Part shown: one piece after another, positions 13,770-29,058 of the stretch | Layout: each line of letters begins with the position of its first letter | How positions within the stretch are numbered: the stretch's first letter is position 1 | Assembly (NCBI GenBank): GCA_947184155.2 | Contig: CAMXCT020001496.1 | Span: forward strand, 85,348-149,347 | Length of the DNA stretch: 64,000 nt | Reading direction: 5' to 3' | Source of the DNA: Cladocopium goreaui | Taxonomy: Eukaryota > Sar > Dinophyceae > Suessiales > Symbiodiniaceae | Program-made: the position numbers and the translations under genes | Notes under the pieces: model-generated | What the model was told of the DNA's origin: nothing | Database searches by the model: none | Seen by the model: the letters and a program-made list of their open reading frames with translations, nothing else

Positions 13770-14700
13770 AGGATTTCAGCTGAATTCAGCATGGCCTCAG
13801 CCTCCGGAGCTTCTGGCGGTGGTGGTGGCACCTCGCTGAACTTCAAGCCTGTGGCCTTAGCTGCGCATGGAGTAGCTATACTGATGTAGCATCATGTAGC
13901 TACCATATCAAGATATTAACCTAACATACTACTATTGTCTACAGTACTACTATTAGTATGATTTAGATTGATTTAGTACGTAGGAATGTTATGGAATGTT
14001 ATCATAACCTTAATTATCATCGTCTTCATGATCTTCATGACCATTGTGCAGTAGGTGTATGAGGAGTGCTGCTGAAGCAGTGCAGAAGAGTTTTGTACCT
14101 GCGATACGAGTGCCAGTTATGAGCCCTACTCCCCCTCGCAAAGCTGCAGTCGTTTTTCCTGCCCGAGCACAGTGTATAGCATGGATAGCAATGTCAGTAC
14201 AAGCACAGGGCCTGATCTTTTGCGGGTCAATGCTGCCGCTGCATGGCGCAATGATCCCCACGGCGCAAAACTGAGGCCTACTTGAATGCCAACGCTCAGT
14301 TTGCCACACCGGACAGTCAGCAGATTCCGCGAGCTAAGAGGCACGGCATGAACCCAATGTACATCACGCGTGTACGGGTCATGATCTCACCCAGGTGATT
14401 CTAAACGAACTCAACGCAAGCAAAGAAAAAAAGCCCGGAAGATAAACTATAAGAACCAATAGAGAATGATGACAACTTTAAAGAATGCTGCGCTGGGAGA
14501 GAGTTCTGCGATGCTTAAGGTGCTTTTCGACACAACACGCGGCAATCACCATCACAGCTTCCTATGTTTCTCCATATATCATGATCTTGTTCCTACCTGT
14601 TCGTGGACATCTTGGTCTGCCTCCAGGGCAACATTCACCTTTTGCATATGCAGCCGACAAAGACAGCAACTACAAGACACCAGTTCCTCAATGCATTTGC
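13770..14700 (-). CDS. Coding exons of unknown product, downstream of RPS27
   Basis: The best exon is 14,700-14,597: it opens after GTGAG, closes at CAG before GTAGGA, is open in only one phase, and encodes KCIEELVSCSCCLCRLHMQK followed by VNVALEADQDVHEQ. A second candidate near 14,150-14,080 reads KTTAALRGGVGLITGTRIAG before GTACAA. A third near 13,855-13,770 reads KATGLKFSEVPPPPPEAPEA. The first is cysteine-rich and the third proline-rich; I do not recognise the family. They share strand with all other genes here and may form one transcript. For the 13.8-kb exon the plus-strand frame MASASGASGGGGGTSLNF is an alternative reading. Confidence 0.45.
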
Positions 14701-14949
14701 CTCACTACCTCAAGATGGTGGCACTCAATCAGCCTGCACAGGGAGCAACAGACAGGCTGTCAAGCAATTAATGTACTTTAAGTAATGTGACTATGGCAGA
14801 CGGGTATAGCTGGAGAACTGGTCTGAATCGTTTCAAGAAGATCATGGTCATGCAATGTCGCGCAGCTCAAATTTGAGACACAACATGACATACATGGTGC
14901 CCTTTGCGGAGATGTGCTCGCTCTTTGCACGCTTTTGCGCGTTGCAATG

Positions 14950-15018
14950 ATACATAATAATACAATAATAATACAGTATATATATATACTGTATTATTAT
15001 TATTGTATTATTATGTAT
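14950..15018. repeat. 69-bp near-perfect AT-rich hairpin
   Basis: The left arm ATACATAATAATACAATAAT... pairs with the right arm with only one extra AAT, around a TATATATATA centre. It begins just after the last RPS27 coding exon, where the transcript 3' end is expected. Confidence 0.9.
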
Positions 15019-15092
15019 AGAGGCGTTCCTTGAACTCCAACACGGAATCCACTGAGATCCACTGAGATCCACTGAGAATCTGATCCACCAGC

Positions 15093-16419
15093 CTTGCGAC
15101 GGAAGGAGCATCCTTCTGTGAGTCGCGCGAGACCACCTGTTGGTTGGCAAAGCATCACGTTGCAGTTCCTCAGCGGCGTCCGAATTGCGGCGGCCCAGGA
15201 CGAAAAATATGAATCTGTGCAAAAGCAATATGAGACACATGCGGATATCCTGGATATGGTCTCTCAAAAAGCACGATGTGTTTGCAGTATCAATGTCACG
15301 AGTGACATCCGCCCCTTCCAGCTCACCTCTGCTCTTGAAACCACAAGGAATTTGCGCTGTAGAATACAGGGGCATCTTTCCTTCCAATCACAGAGGATCC
15401 CAGTTTCAAATATTGAGATTCCTAACCTACTGTCCATCAGATCCATTGCTGGCTTTAGATTTGGCAAGTCTCCCACACAGCACGACAGTCTGGGCGTGGC
15501 TGAAGACGGTCGTAATTTGCAAACAGCCTGGGCACCTGGGCACACCCAAATCCTGCAGAATGTGACCAGCGGAATCCAGCATGGGGCCCTGGGGTGGATG
15601 TCACTTTTGAACTTCCAAATCTCCAAGGCATGTCACTTTTGACTTGAAACATCTTGCTAAAATGTACGCATCGGGAAACATCACTATAGGTACCACCTGC
15701 CACATACCCAATGTTAGTGGCGAATACTTGCCAATGTCATCCAAGCTGCTTCACGTCCATGAAGAAGCCTCGGCTATGTCAGATGAACTAATTGGGATTC
15801 GTATGGCTGAGTCAACACATACTGTAATTTCATATAGTTTCATATATATATAATTTCTGCATATGTCTACATCGTTGTCTTTGTGGTCGAATTGATTGCC
15901 GTCTTGATGTCCACTCGTCTTGGGCGTAGGAGACATGTTGTTCCACATCGCAATAATGTATATATATATATACACGGCTCCAAACTGCGTCTGAAGGAGC
16001 TGTTTGGCGATTGGATCATGCGCTTCAACTTGTGCTTGCACTTCTCCTGCAGCTTCAGCTTCCAAACGTTGGTGATACGTTCAGTCTGTGCCGACAGGTA
16101 CATGTCATGCGGAACCAGTTGAGGGCATTTAAGAGAACAGGCAAGTTGCCTTGTTGAAAGAGAGGGCAGACTGTACCAAATTCTTGCAGCATGTTTTTGA
16201 GCTGGTTCTCAAGTGCCAGGAATCTGGTACTTTCTGCGGTGTGTGTGTGTGCAAATCTACAGTAAGCAAAAGAGTAGCTAAGTTGGGTTTCCATTGAGTT
16301 TCCATACAGTTTCCATTGAGTTTGCAATTGCCATTGACTTCCCTGCACCATACACGCCACATATCAATCTACTGCTGCATCACCTCGCGAGCATCAGGGT
16401 TCAGGAGGTCAATATCCAT
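15093..16419 (-). CDS. RPS27: Small ribosomal subunit protein eS27 (RPS27), five exons
   Basis: Component of the 40S subunit, a zinc-ribbon protein of about 84 residues. Exons join in phase: 16,419-16,384 ([12 protein letters not shown]), 16,046-16,001 ([13 protein letters not shown]), a 19-nt micro-exon 15,768-15,750 (FFMDVK), 15,535-15,473 ([18 protein letters not shown]) and 15,168-15,093 ([18 protein letters not shown]). The joined product keeps both zinc-binding pairs, CPGC and CGNC. Introns start with GT, GC, GC and GA and all acceptors are AG-G. The last exon may splice again at AAG before GCTGGT, for the one or two residues that end other eS27 proteins, or read on to a TAA at 15,002-15,000. 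The start is the first ATG before the conserved DIDLLNP. A 42-codon open frame overlapping the last exon is a shadow. Confidence 0.95.
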
Positions 16420-17546
16420 CTGGTCGAGGGCTGAAACGGGAGAATTTCCATCGACCGATCCCGATGGGATCTCAATGGGATACTGAAAACCACGCCAATC
16501 ATCTCCAAACCATTTCCATCCATTTCCTATATTTCCTTTGAAGAGTTTGAAGACTTTGAAGCAAAGAAATCCACAGAAATCATCAATTCTCTCAGGTTCC
16601 ACGAGAAGCTCAGCCTTCCAAAGAAGTTGGGATGCACGGGATGCACCACCGTCAGTTGACTGCGTTTGATGCTCGGGCTTGAGCCGAAAAAAGCCGAAGG
16701 CGTTGAGTTGTCGTTGTCCAAAAAGATCACCAGCACAGAATGAAAGATCTAGTTTGTCCAAGATTGTCCAGGTAAACAACAGATTCACAGTGTGTGTCTG
16801 TGTGTGTAGGTGTTTGCACACAGAGAGGGATATAGGGCAATTCATTAAAGGTCTGGGGTTCCTCAGACAAATGTTGAAAGTTTGACATCAGACCGATGAG
16901 CAGCTTCCGCCTAAGATTACCAAGTTACATCAAATGAAACCAGGCACAAGATTCTGTGGGCAGATTGAGGCAGCTGAACATATAGACTTTCAAGATTTTT
17001 CAGGGCTCCCGTGCTGGTGCCGTTCGGGCAAATGGCCGTGGAGCATCAGGTTCACTGCGACGTTGCAATCCAGAAAGACCCATGAAAGTAAGACTGGACT
17101 GCAGAAGTTGATGAAACGGATCACTCACAGGAATGCAGTCAACTTGATTCGCCGCATGTCATTCCAATGTCTGGTCTTCACATGCTTTGAACGTCGAATG
17201 AGTTTTTGAAGCTTCTTTTTGTGTCTAGATGTCCAGCTCAAGTGAGCCTACTGAACGCGATGAACCTTACTCCTGGAGAAAGACCTTGCCCCAAAATCGA
17301 TGTTGAAAACTCTATTCCCTGCCTGTACGGCTGAAGCACTGGCAAAGCAAGAGCCTCCATTCTGAAACAGCCAATGTGCCGTGGCGCAACTGAGCATGCA
17401 AAATCAATATCTAAGCATGGTATGTGCCTACATCGCTATCAAATCAGTGGAAATCAGGTGGATTGATTGAAACCACACAGGGCCGAAGCATGCTGCCTTG
17501 GAGGCGTTCGTTCCTTCAAGTAGCATGAAATCAATTCACAAATCAC

Positions 17547-19131
17547 CAAAGCACCTCACGAGCACTGGGGCGTTCTTCAGCAGTCTTGGACAAGAGCATC
17601 GCGACCAACTGGCAACCATCAGTAGCGGTGCAAGGTTGAAACTCCAAACCTACCATCCTCGTGCAAAAAGTAAGCTGCTGTGCAGGAGGCAAAGAAAAAT
17701 GTCCAGTTCCCCCTGTAGAGCCGGAGCGGATCATAGAATGTTGCCTTCTTAAAGCAAAGGGCTAGCTCTCTTCTAACACAATCTCACTCCAATTTTCTGC
17801 AACGGTCAAACCGTCAAAAGGCTGAAGTCAAGATAGGTCAGATATGTTCATAGGAAAAAAATGCACGTAGTCACGCAAGCAAGTTGGCCTCTCATCTACC
17901 AACTCATCCATTCAACCCAGGCTGAGGAAAAAAAACCTCAAACTCTACCAAACTTCACCATCATGTGTCGCCATTTAGCCCCCATAGTTCTGATAGTTCC
18001 TCAATGTTCCTCACATTTCTTGTTCAATCCCTTGGATCCCTTGGATCCCTTGGATCCCTTGGTTACCGTGTCCACTTTCGCGCCTTTGCCAGATCCTCAC
18101 TGTAGATCTCTGGGATGGGTTCGTAATGCTCCGAGACCTCAACCAAATACCAGCTGGGAGGGCAAAAATCGATCAAAATCGGCTGCAACCTGCTGGAAAT
18201 CGCTTGAAACATTTGAAACCTTGCGACTGTGGATGTTTAATGATATTTACATCCAAAAATTGTTGCCAGAATGATCAGAGATTCCATGTGAACAACAAAC
18301 TTTTGGGTGATATGGTTTTAGTATTGACCCGGAGCCTGGTGACGGGTGGCGACACATCTTGGATTGCAGCAATGCCGAGGGGATTGCTGTAGAATTGTTT
18401 TCGCTCCAACCTTCTTCTGAACTTCCCATTCCCGATTCAGGACGCGTGGCAATGCAATAAACGAGGCCCAATAAAGACTGGGACCTTAGCAAGAGACAAA
18501 GTCGGGGTATCGTCAACAAGTCCAGAAGCAGTTGCGCCGAAAGATTTCTAAACTATCTTCATTTGGCCTTGGATCTCCACTACCAATCCCTACCCTACAA
18601 CCTGCATCAATGGTGTCAACCAGCCAGGTTTCGTACTCGAAGGCATGGCGGAAGCGGCACCTTAGCGGCAAAAAACATGTCTGCAGTGGTTGGAACATCT
18701 TGGAACGGGAATGATTCGGAATGGTATTTCGCTATCCCATAGGATCCATGTATGGTATATATGCTACAGTAACATTTGGGTATATTGATGGTAAATGTTA
18801 CCATATATAGCATACATGGATCCTATGGCTATGTTGTGATTTGAGTCGTGCTAATATCTTGCCCTTCAAAATCCCCATCTGAATCTGAAAGATGGAGCCT
18901 CACTGTACAAAAATCCAATCTGAAGTGACATCGCCTGAAGCACCTCGAAAAACCCAATCCATCAATTTTTTCCAGCTGAAGCACAGCCTGTGGTCCAGAT
19001 CTTCCCAAATTCCGACCATTTCCCCACGGTTCCTGGCAGTTCCTGGTTGCTGGGTTGCCAAACATCTCGTAGAGCACACACCCCAGTGACCACATGTCGC
19101 TCTTATCGCGGTAAGGCTCACCCTTGCAAAC
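17547..19131 (-). CDS. NEK-like protein kinase, C-terminal half of the kinase domain
   Basis: Five exons join in phase: 19,131-19,064 (CKGEPYRDKSDMWSLGCVLY, subdomain IX), 18,660-18,637 (24 nt, CRFRHAF), 18,484-18,451 (SQSLLGLVYCI), 18,137-18,084 (VSEHYEPIPEIYSEDLAK) and 17,608-17,547 (LVAMLLSKTAEERPSAREVL, subdomain XI with its conserved Arg). Spacing and wording follow NEK kinases (SLGCVLYEM, then HAFE, then Y.PIP..YS.DL..LV..ML). Introns begin GT, GT, GC, GC and GT. The first exon starts in the phase left by the exon ending at 29,059, so this half continues the kinase N-terminal half upstream. Possible tail exons lie at 17,165-17,120 (HWNDMRRIKLTAFL), 17,080-16,990 and 16,725-16,600 (low-complexity, unproven). 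The stop codon was not located. Confidence 0.92.
18736..18828. repeat. 93-bp imperfect foldback in a kinase intron
   Basis: CCATAGGATCCATGTATG... is matched by its reverse complement ...CATACATGGATCCTATGG, with roughly 36-40-nt arms around a short spacer. It lies in the intron between the exons at 19,064 and 18,660. No flanking duplication was identified. Confidence 0.85.
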
Positions 19132-20084
19132 CTGCAGTGAAAGATTGGACTCAGAAACCAAGCAGGGCCGTGAAAAATCGCCTTCAAATACTGTACTACG
19201 TTACGTTGATATATTGGTGTGAGATCTTGTTAGTCCCCAAAAGTCGTCTGCTTAATTCTGCTTAATCCCTTTGATCTCAAGTCCAGCTATACAAATGATG
19301 TGATTTTCATTCCAATGTGTTTAGCCTGAGTGGAAACTAAAGAGGTAATGCATCTATTCTTGAGACGATCTCGGGAGATTCAAACTCCGTCTCGGCCAAA
19401 GGTGTTTTTATCGCGCCAGCCGCAAGCTGTCAAGAGTACTCCGATAGGAGTCTAATGCATGACCTCCATCATGCAAAGGAAACACAAATCAAGGATCATT
19501 ATCTTCTCTCCTGACATTTTGTATGGATTTTCTTTAGATGCATCTTGCACACTGGACTATGACTGCCAAAAAACTGGTTTGTGAAAATGTCAGAAGAGTT
19601 CAGCCACCTTTGTAGAATTTTGTAGACAAAAGTGGCTGCAAAATGTTACACAAAAGTTGCAGTTGGTGAATCACCGCGCTGGAGTTTCACCGTTTCACCT
19701 CAGCCTTGGCCGACTTTGAAATCTCGGATCTTATGCCAGGACCTGCGGTGGCCAGACGTGCAGCCCAAAACGAGGGATCAAAGTGATGAAGTCATATGAA
19801 GTCGCAAAAAATGGCGAAACCATGCCAAATCCACCAGCATTTCCACCAGGGGGGTTCCAACTTTGATAGAATTTCATGGGCAAGACATGGCAAGACTGAC
19901 TCTCACAGAGCCAAGTCCAAACCCGCTGCCTCGTCTGCAAACTCCGAGATCTCATGCTAGTCTTTGCAAAGCCTGCAACTTGAAAGAGCTAAGTGAAAAG
20001 CGCTTCATAAAACTTCGCAGTGCAGGGGCAAAGGGGGCCGAAGCGTGGGTTTCCGACGTTGCGCTGTGACGCTCCCGGGGGCGG

Positions 20085-20325
20085 GTGGCGCTGCGACGCT
20101 GCGACGCTGCGACGCTGCGACGCTGCCGTTGGGCCAGTGACGCTGCGACGCTGTTGGCGCTGCGACGCTGCGACGCTGGAGTGACGCTGCGACGCTGTTG
20201 GCGCTGCGACGCTGCGACGCTGCGACGCGGGAGCGACGCTGCGACGCTGTTGGCGCTGCGACGCTGCGACGCTGCGACGCGGGAGCGACGCTGCGACGCT
20301 GTTGGCGCTGCGACGCTTTCTTCTG
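20085..20325. repeat. GC-rich minisatellite (GCTGCGACG)n
   Basis: Nonamer GCTGCGACG in a higher-order unit of about 50 bp marked by CTGTTGGCGCTGCGACG. All reading frames on both strands stay open (ALRRCDA or SQRRSVA repeats), a composition effect rather than coding. It lies inside the 9.9-kb kinase intron. Confidence 0.95.
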
Positions 20326-20369
20326 CAAGAGTGCACACGGCGTTGCGTCGCGGCGCGACACGGAAACCC

Positions 20370-22385
20370 CGATTGAAGATCGTCAATGAATGTAGAAGTT
20401 TAACGGGGCTGGGAGAATTAAACCCTCATTGAAGATCGTCAATGAATGTAGAAGTTTAACGGGGCTGGGGAGAATTAAACCCTCATTGAAGATCGTCAGT
20501 GAATGTAGAAGTTTAACGGGGCTGGGGAGAATTAAACCCTCATTGAAGATCTCCATGAATGTAGAAGTTTAACGGGGGTGGGGAGAATTAAACCCTCATT
20601 GAAGATCGTCCATGAATGTAGAAGTTTAACGGGCTGGGGAGAATTAAACCCTCATTGAAGATCGTCAATGAATGTAGAAGTTTAACGGGGCTGGGAGAAT
20701 TAAACCCTCATTGAAGATCGTCATGAATGTAGAAGTTTAACGGGGCTGGGGAGAATTAAACCCTCATTGAAGATCGTCCATGAATGTAGAAGTTTAACGG
20801 GGCTGGGAGAATTAAACCCTCATTGAAGATCGTCAATGAATGTAGAAGTTTAACGGGGCTGGGGAGAATTAAACCCTCATTGAAGATCGTCATGAATGTA
20901 GAAGTTTAACGGGGCTGGGGAGAATTAAAACCTCATTGAAGATCGTCCATGAATGTAGAAGTTTAACGGGGGTGGGGAGAATTAAACTCTCATTGAAGAT
21001 CGTCAATGAATGTAGAAGTTTAACGGGGCTGGGAGAACTAAACCCTCATTGAAGATCGTCCATGAATGTAGAAGTTTAACGGGGCTGGGAGAATTAAACC
21101 CTCATTGAAGATCGTCAGTGAATGTAGAAGTTTAACGGGGCTGGGGTGAATTAAACCCTCATTGAAGATCGTCCATGAATGTAGAAGTTTAACGGGGCTG
21201 GGAGAATTAAACCCTCATTGAAGATCGTCAATGAATGTAGAAGTTTAACGGGGCTGGGGAGAATTAAACCCTCATTGAAGATCGTCAATGAATGTAGAAG
21301 TTTAACGGGGCTGGGGAGAATTAAACCCTCATTGAAGATCGTCCATGAATGTAGAAGTTAAACGGGGCTGGGGAGAATTAAACCCTCATTGAAGATCGTC
21401 AATGAATGTAGAAGTTTAACGTGGCTGGGTGGAATTAAACCCTTATTGAAGATCTTCAATGAATGTAGAAGTTTAACGGGGCTGGGGAGAATTAAACCCT
21501 CATTGACGATCTTCAATGAATGCAGAAGTTTAACGGGGGTGGGGAGAATTAAACCCTCATTGAAGATCGTCAATGAATGTAGAAGTCTAACGGGGCTGGG
21601 GAGAATTAAAACCTCATTGAAGATCGTCCATGAATGTAGAAGTTTAACGGGGGTGGGGAGAATTGAACTCTCATTGAAGATCGTCAATGAATGTAGAAGT
21701 TTAACGGGGCTGGGAGATTTAAACCCTCATTGAAGATCTTCGATGAATGCAGAAGTTTAACGGGGCTGGTAGAAATAAACCCTCATTGAAGATCGTCAAT
21801 GAATGTAGAAGTTTAACGGGGCTGGGGAGAATTAAACCCTCATTGAAGATCTTCGATGAATGTAGAAGTTTAACGGGGCTGGGAGAATTAAACCCTCATT
21901 GAAGATCTTCAATGAATGTAGAAGTTTAACGGGGCTGGGAGAATTAAACCTCATTGGGGCTAACGGGAGAATTAAACCCTCATTGAAGATCTTCAATGAA
22001 TGTAGAAGTTTAACGGGGCTGGGAGAATTAAACCCTCATTGAAGATCTCAATGAATGTAGAAGTTTAACGAGGCTGGGAGAATTAAACCCTCATTGAAGA
22101 TCGTCAATGAATGTAGAAGTTTAACGGGGCTGGGAGAATTAAACCCTCATTGAAGATCTTCGATGAATGTAGAAGTTTGAAGGGGCTGGGAGAATTAAAC
22201 CCTCATTGAAGATCTTCAATGAATGTAGAAGTTTAACGGGGCTGGGAGAATTAAACCCTCATTGAAGATCGTCAATGAATGTAGAAGTTTAACCCCCTCA
22301 TTGAAGATCTTCAATGAATGTAGAAGTTTGAAGGGGCTAAATTAAACCCTCATTGAAGATCGGAATGTAGAAGTTTAACGGGGCG
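20370..22385. repeat. About 57-bp satellite, roughly 35 copies
   Basis: Unit starts TTGAAGATCGTCAATGAATG, then TAGAAGTTTAACGGGGCTGG, GGAGAATTAAACCCTCA. Copies vary by single-base changes (GTC/TTC, CTGGGG/CTGGG/GTGGGG) and short deletions; the last copies are truncated. The unit is 19 codons long where intact, which creates 19-residue repeating frames on both strands. It lies between purD and the kinase C-terminal exons. Confidence 0.97.
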
Positions 22386-22559
22386 AGGTAGTGTTCAGAG
22401 GGGGTCGCTGGCTTGATCTTCGAAGATGCAACATATATTCAAAGGGGGTGGCGGGGCTGATGTCTCAAGGTGCAACGTATTGTTCAGAGGGGGTTGGGGA
22501 GTTGATGTCTTGTGATGGTGAAGATGCAACATAGTGTTCAGAGGGGGTTCCAGGGCTAC

Positions 22560-22895
22560 TGTCTCAGCTTGTCCGGTGGCTTCTCGGCTTCTCGGCTTCT
22601 CGGCTTGTCCGGTGGCTTCTCGGCTTCTCGGCTTCTCGGCTTGCCCGGCGGCTTCTCGGCTTCGCGGCTTCTCGGCTTCTCGGCTTGCCCGGCGGCTCCT
22701 CGGCTTCGCGGCTTCTCGGCTTCTCGGCTTGTCCGGTGGCTTCTCGGCTTCTCGGCTTCTTTCTTGGCTTCTCGGCTTGTGCCGGGCTTCTCGGCTTCTC
22801 GGCTTCTCGGCTTGTGTCGTACTTCGCGGCTTCTCGGCTTCTCGGCTTCTCGGCTTGTGTCGGGCTTCTCGGCTTCTCGGCTTCTGGTCGCATTT
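22560..22895. repeat. 9-bp minisatellite (GGCTTCTCG)n
   Basis: Tandem GGCTTCTCG interrupted by GGCTTGTCCGGTGGCTTCTC and GGCTTGCCCGGCGGCTTC. Frames read SASRLLGF on plus and EAEKPRSR on minus without stops. I regard it as non-coding. Confidence 0.95.
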
Positions 22896-23177
22896 CTGGG
22901 CCCCTTTTGCCCGTGCTTTGAAACTTCGGCTGGACGAGCTGTCAAAGGCAAGGTGGGAATTCATTTGTTCCTAAAAACACGCCTATCTACTAAACCAAAA
23001 TTATTATATTAAAAAAGGTGTTTATTTTTGCATCGAAACAGGAAATCAGGCCATAGCCCGGGAAATCAAGCGGTAAATCAAGATTTCTTCATATTTTATC
23101 TTCAGTGTATCAACAAAGTAGATTGTCGATCAAACACAAACCTTGGCAAAACACCCTGGATCTCAAACCCTGCATTC

Positions 23178-28733
<5,556 letters not shown>

Positions 28734-28910
28734 CTAGGGAAACAGATGTCAGTTGGTAGTTTCTTGCAGTACAGAATCCAATCGTGTGCCCAATCTCAGA
28801 CTTATATTTACTCTCCAAATCGATGGAATCGATGGCTATCATTTTCTGCAATGGGCAGTCGAGTGGACTTTGAAATGCCTCGGGCTTCCTTGTTCTATTT
28901 TGAATCACAA

Positions 28911-29023
28911 TTCAATGAATTGGTTTAAGGGAAAATCTACAGGAAACATCAGGAAACCATGGATTGTCCCATGAAGATCATGGGGGTTTCCTGTAAATTC
29001 TCCCTTAAACCAATCCATTGAAC
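28911..29023. repeat. 113-bp foldback element (ATTGGTTTAAGGGA arms)
   Basis: The left arm TTCAATGAATTGGTTTAAGG... and the right arm ...CCTTAAACCAATCCATTGAA pair over about 37 nt with few mismatches, around a core containing CCATGG. It lies between the kinase donor at 29,058 and the purD leader. A related, more degenerate copy is at 35,685-35,776. Confidence 0.88.
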
Positions 29024-29058
29024 AATAGCCACCCCAGCCCAACATGGTCCCAGCTCGC

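Noticed and set aside
13793-13875. Plus-strand start MASASGASGGGGGTSLNF
   Set aside because: The minus strand reads KATGLKFSEVPPPPPEAPEA with splice-like borders and fits the strand of all neighbours; kept only as an alternative.
15011-15136. 42-codon minus-strand frame with a good acceptor and TAA
   Set aside because: It overlaps in another frame the RPS27 exon LCQPTGG...[11 protein letters not shown], whose identity is certain.
15094-15642. 182-codon plus-strand open frame
   Set aside because: Antisense to RPS27 exons 4 and 5.
16672-16695. Sequence TTTTCGGCTCAAG on minus as a spliced-leader relic
   Set aside because: One mismatch within the short match and no support upstream; chance is likely.
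20085-20432. Open frames with ALRRCDA or SQRRSVA repeats
   Set aside because: GC-rich nonamer repeat without stop codons in any frame; no start context or splice borders.
22395-23012. Frames reading SASRLLG / EAEKPRSR up to 189 codons
   Set aside because: Both strands open across the 9-bp minisatellite; low complexity.
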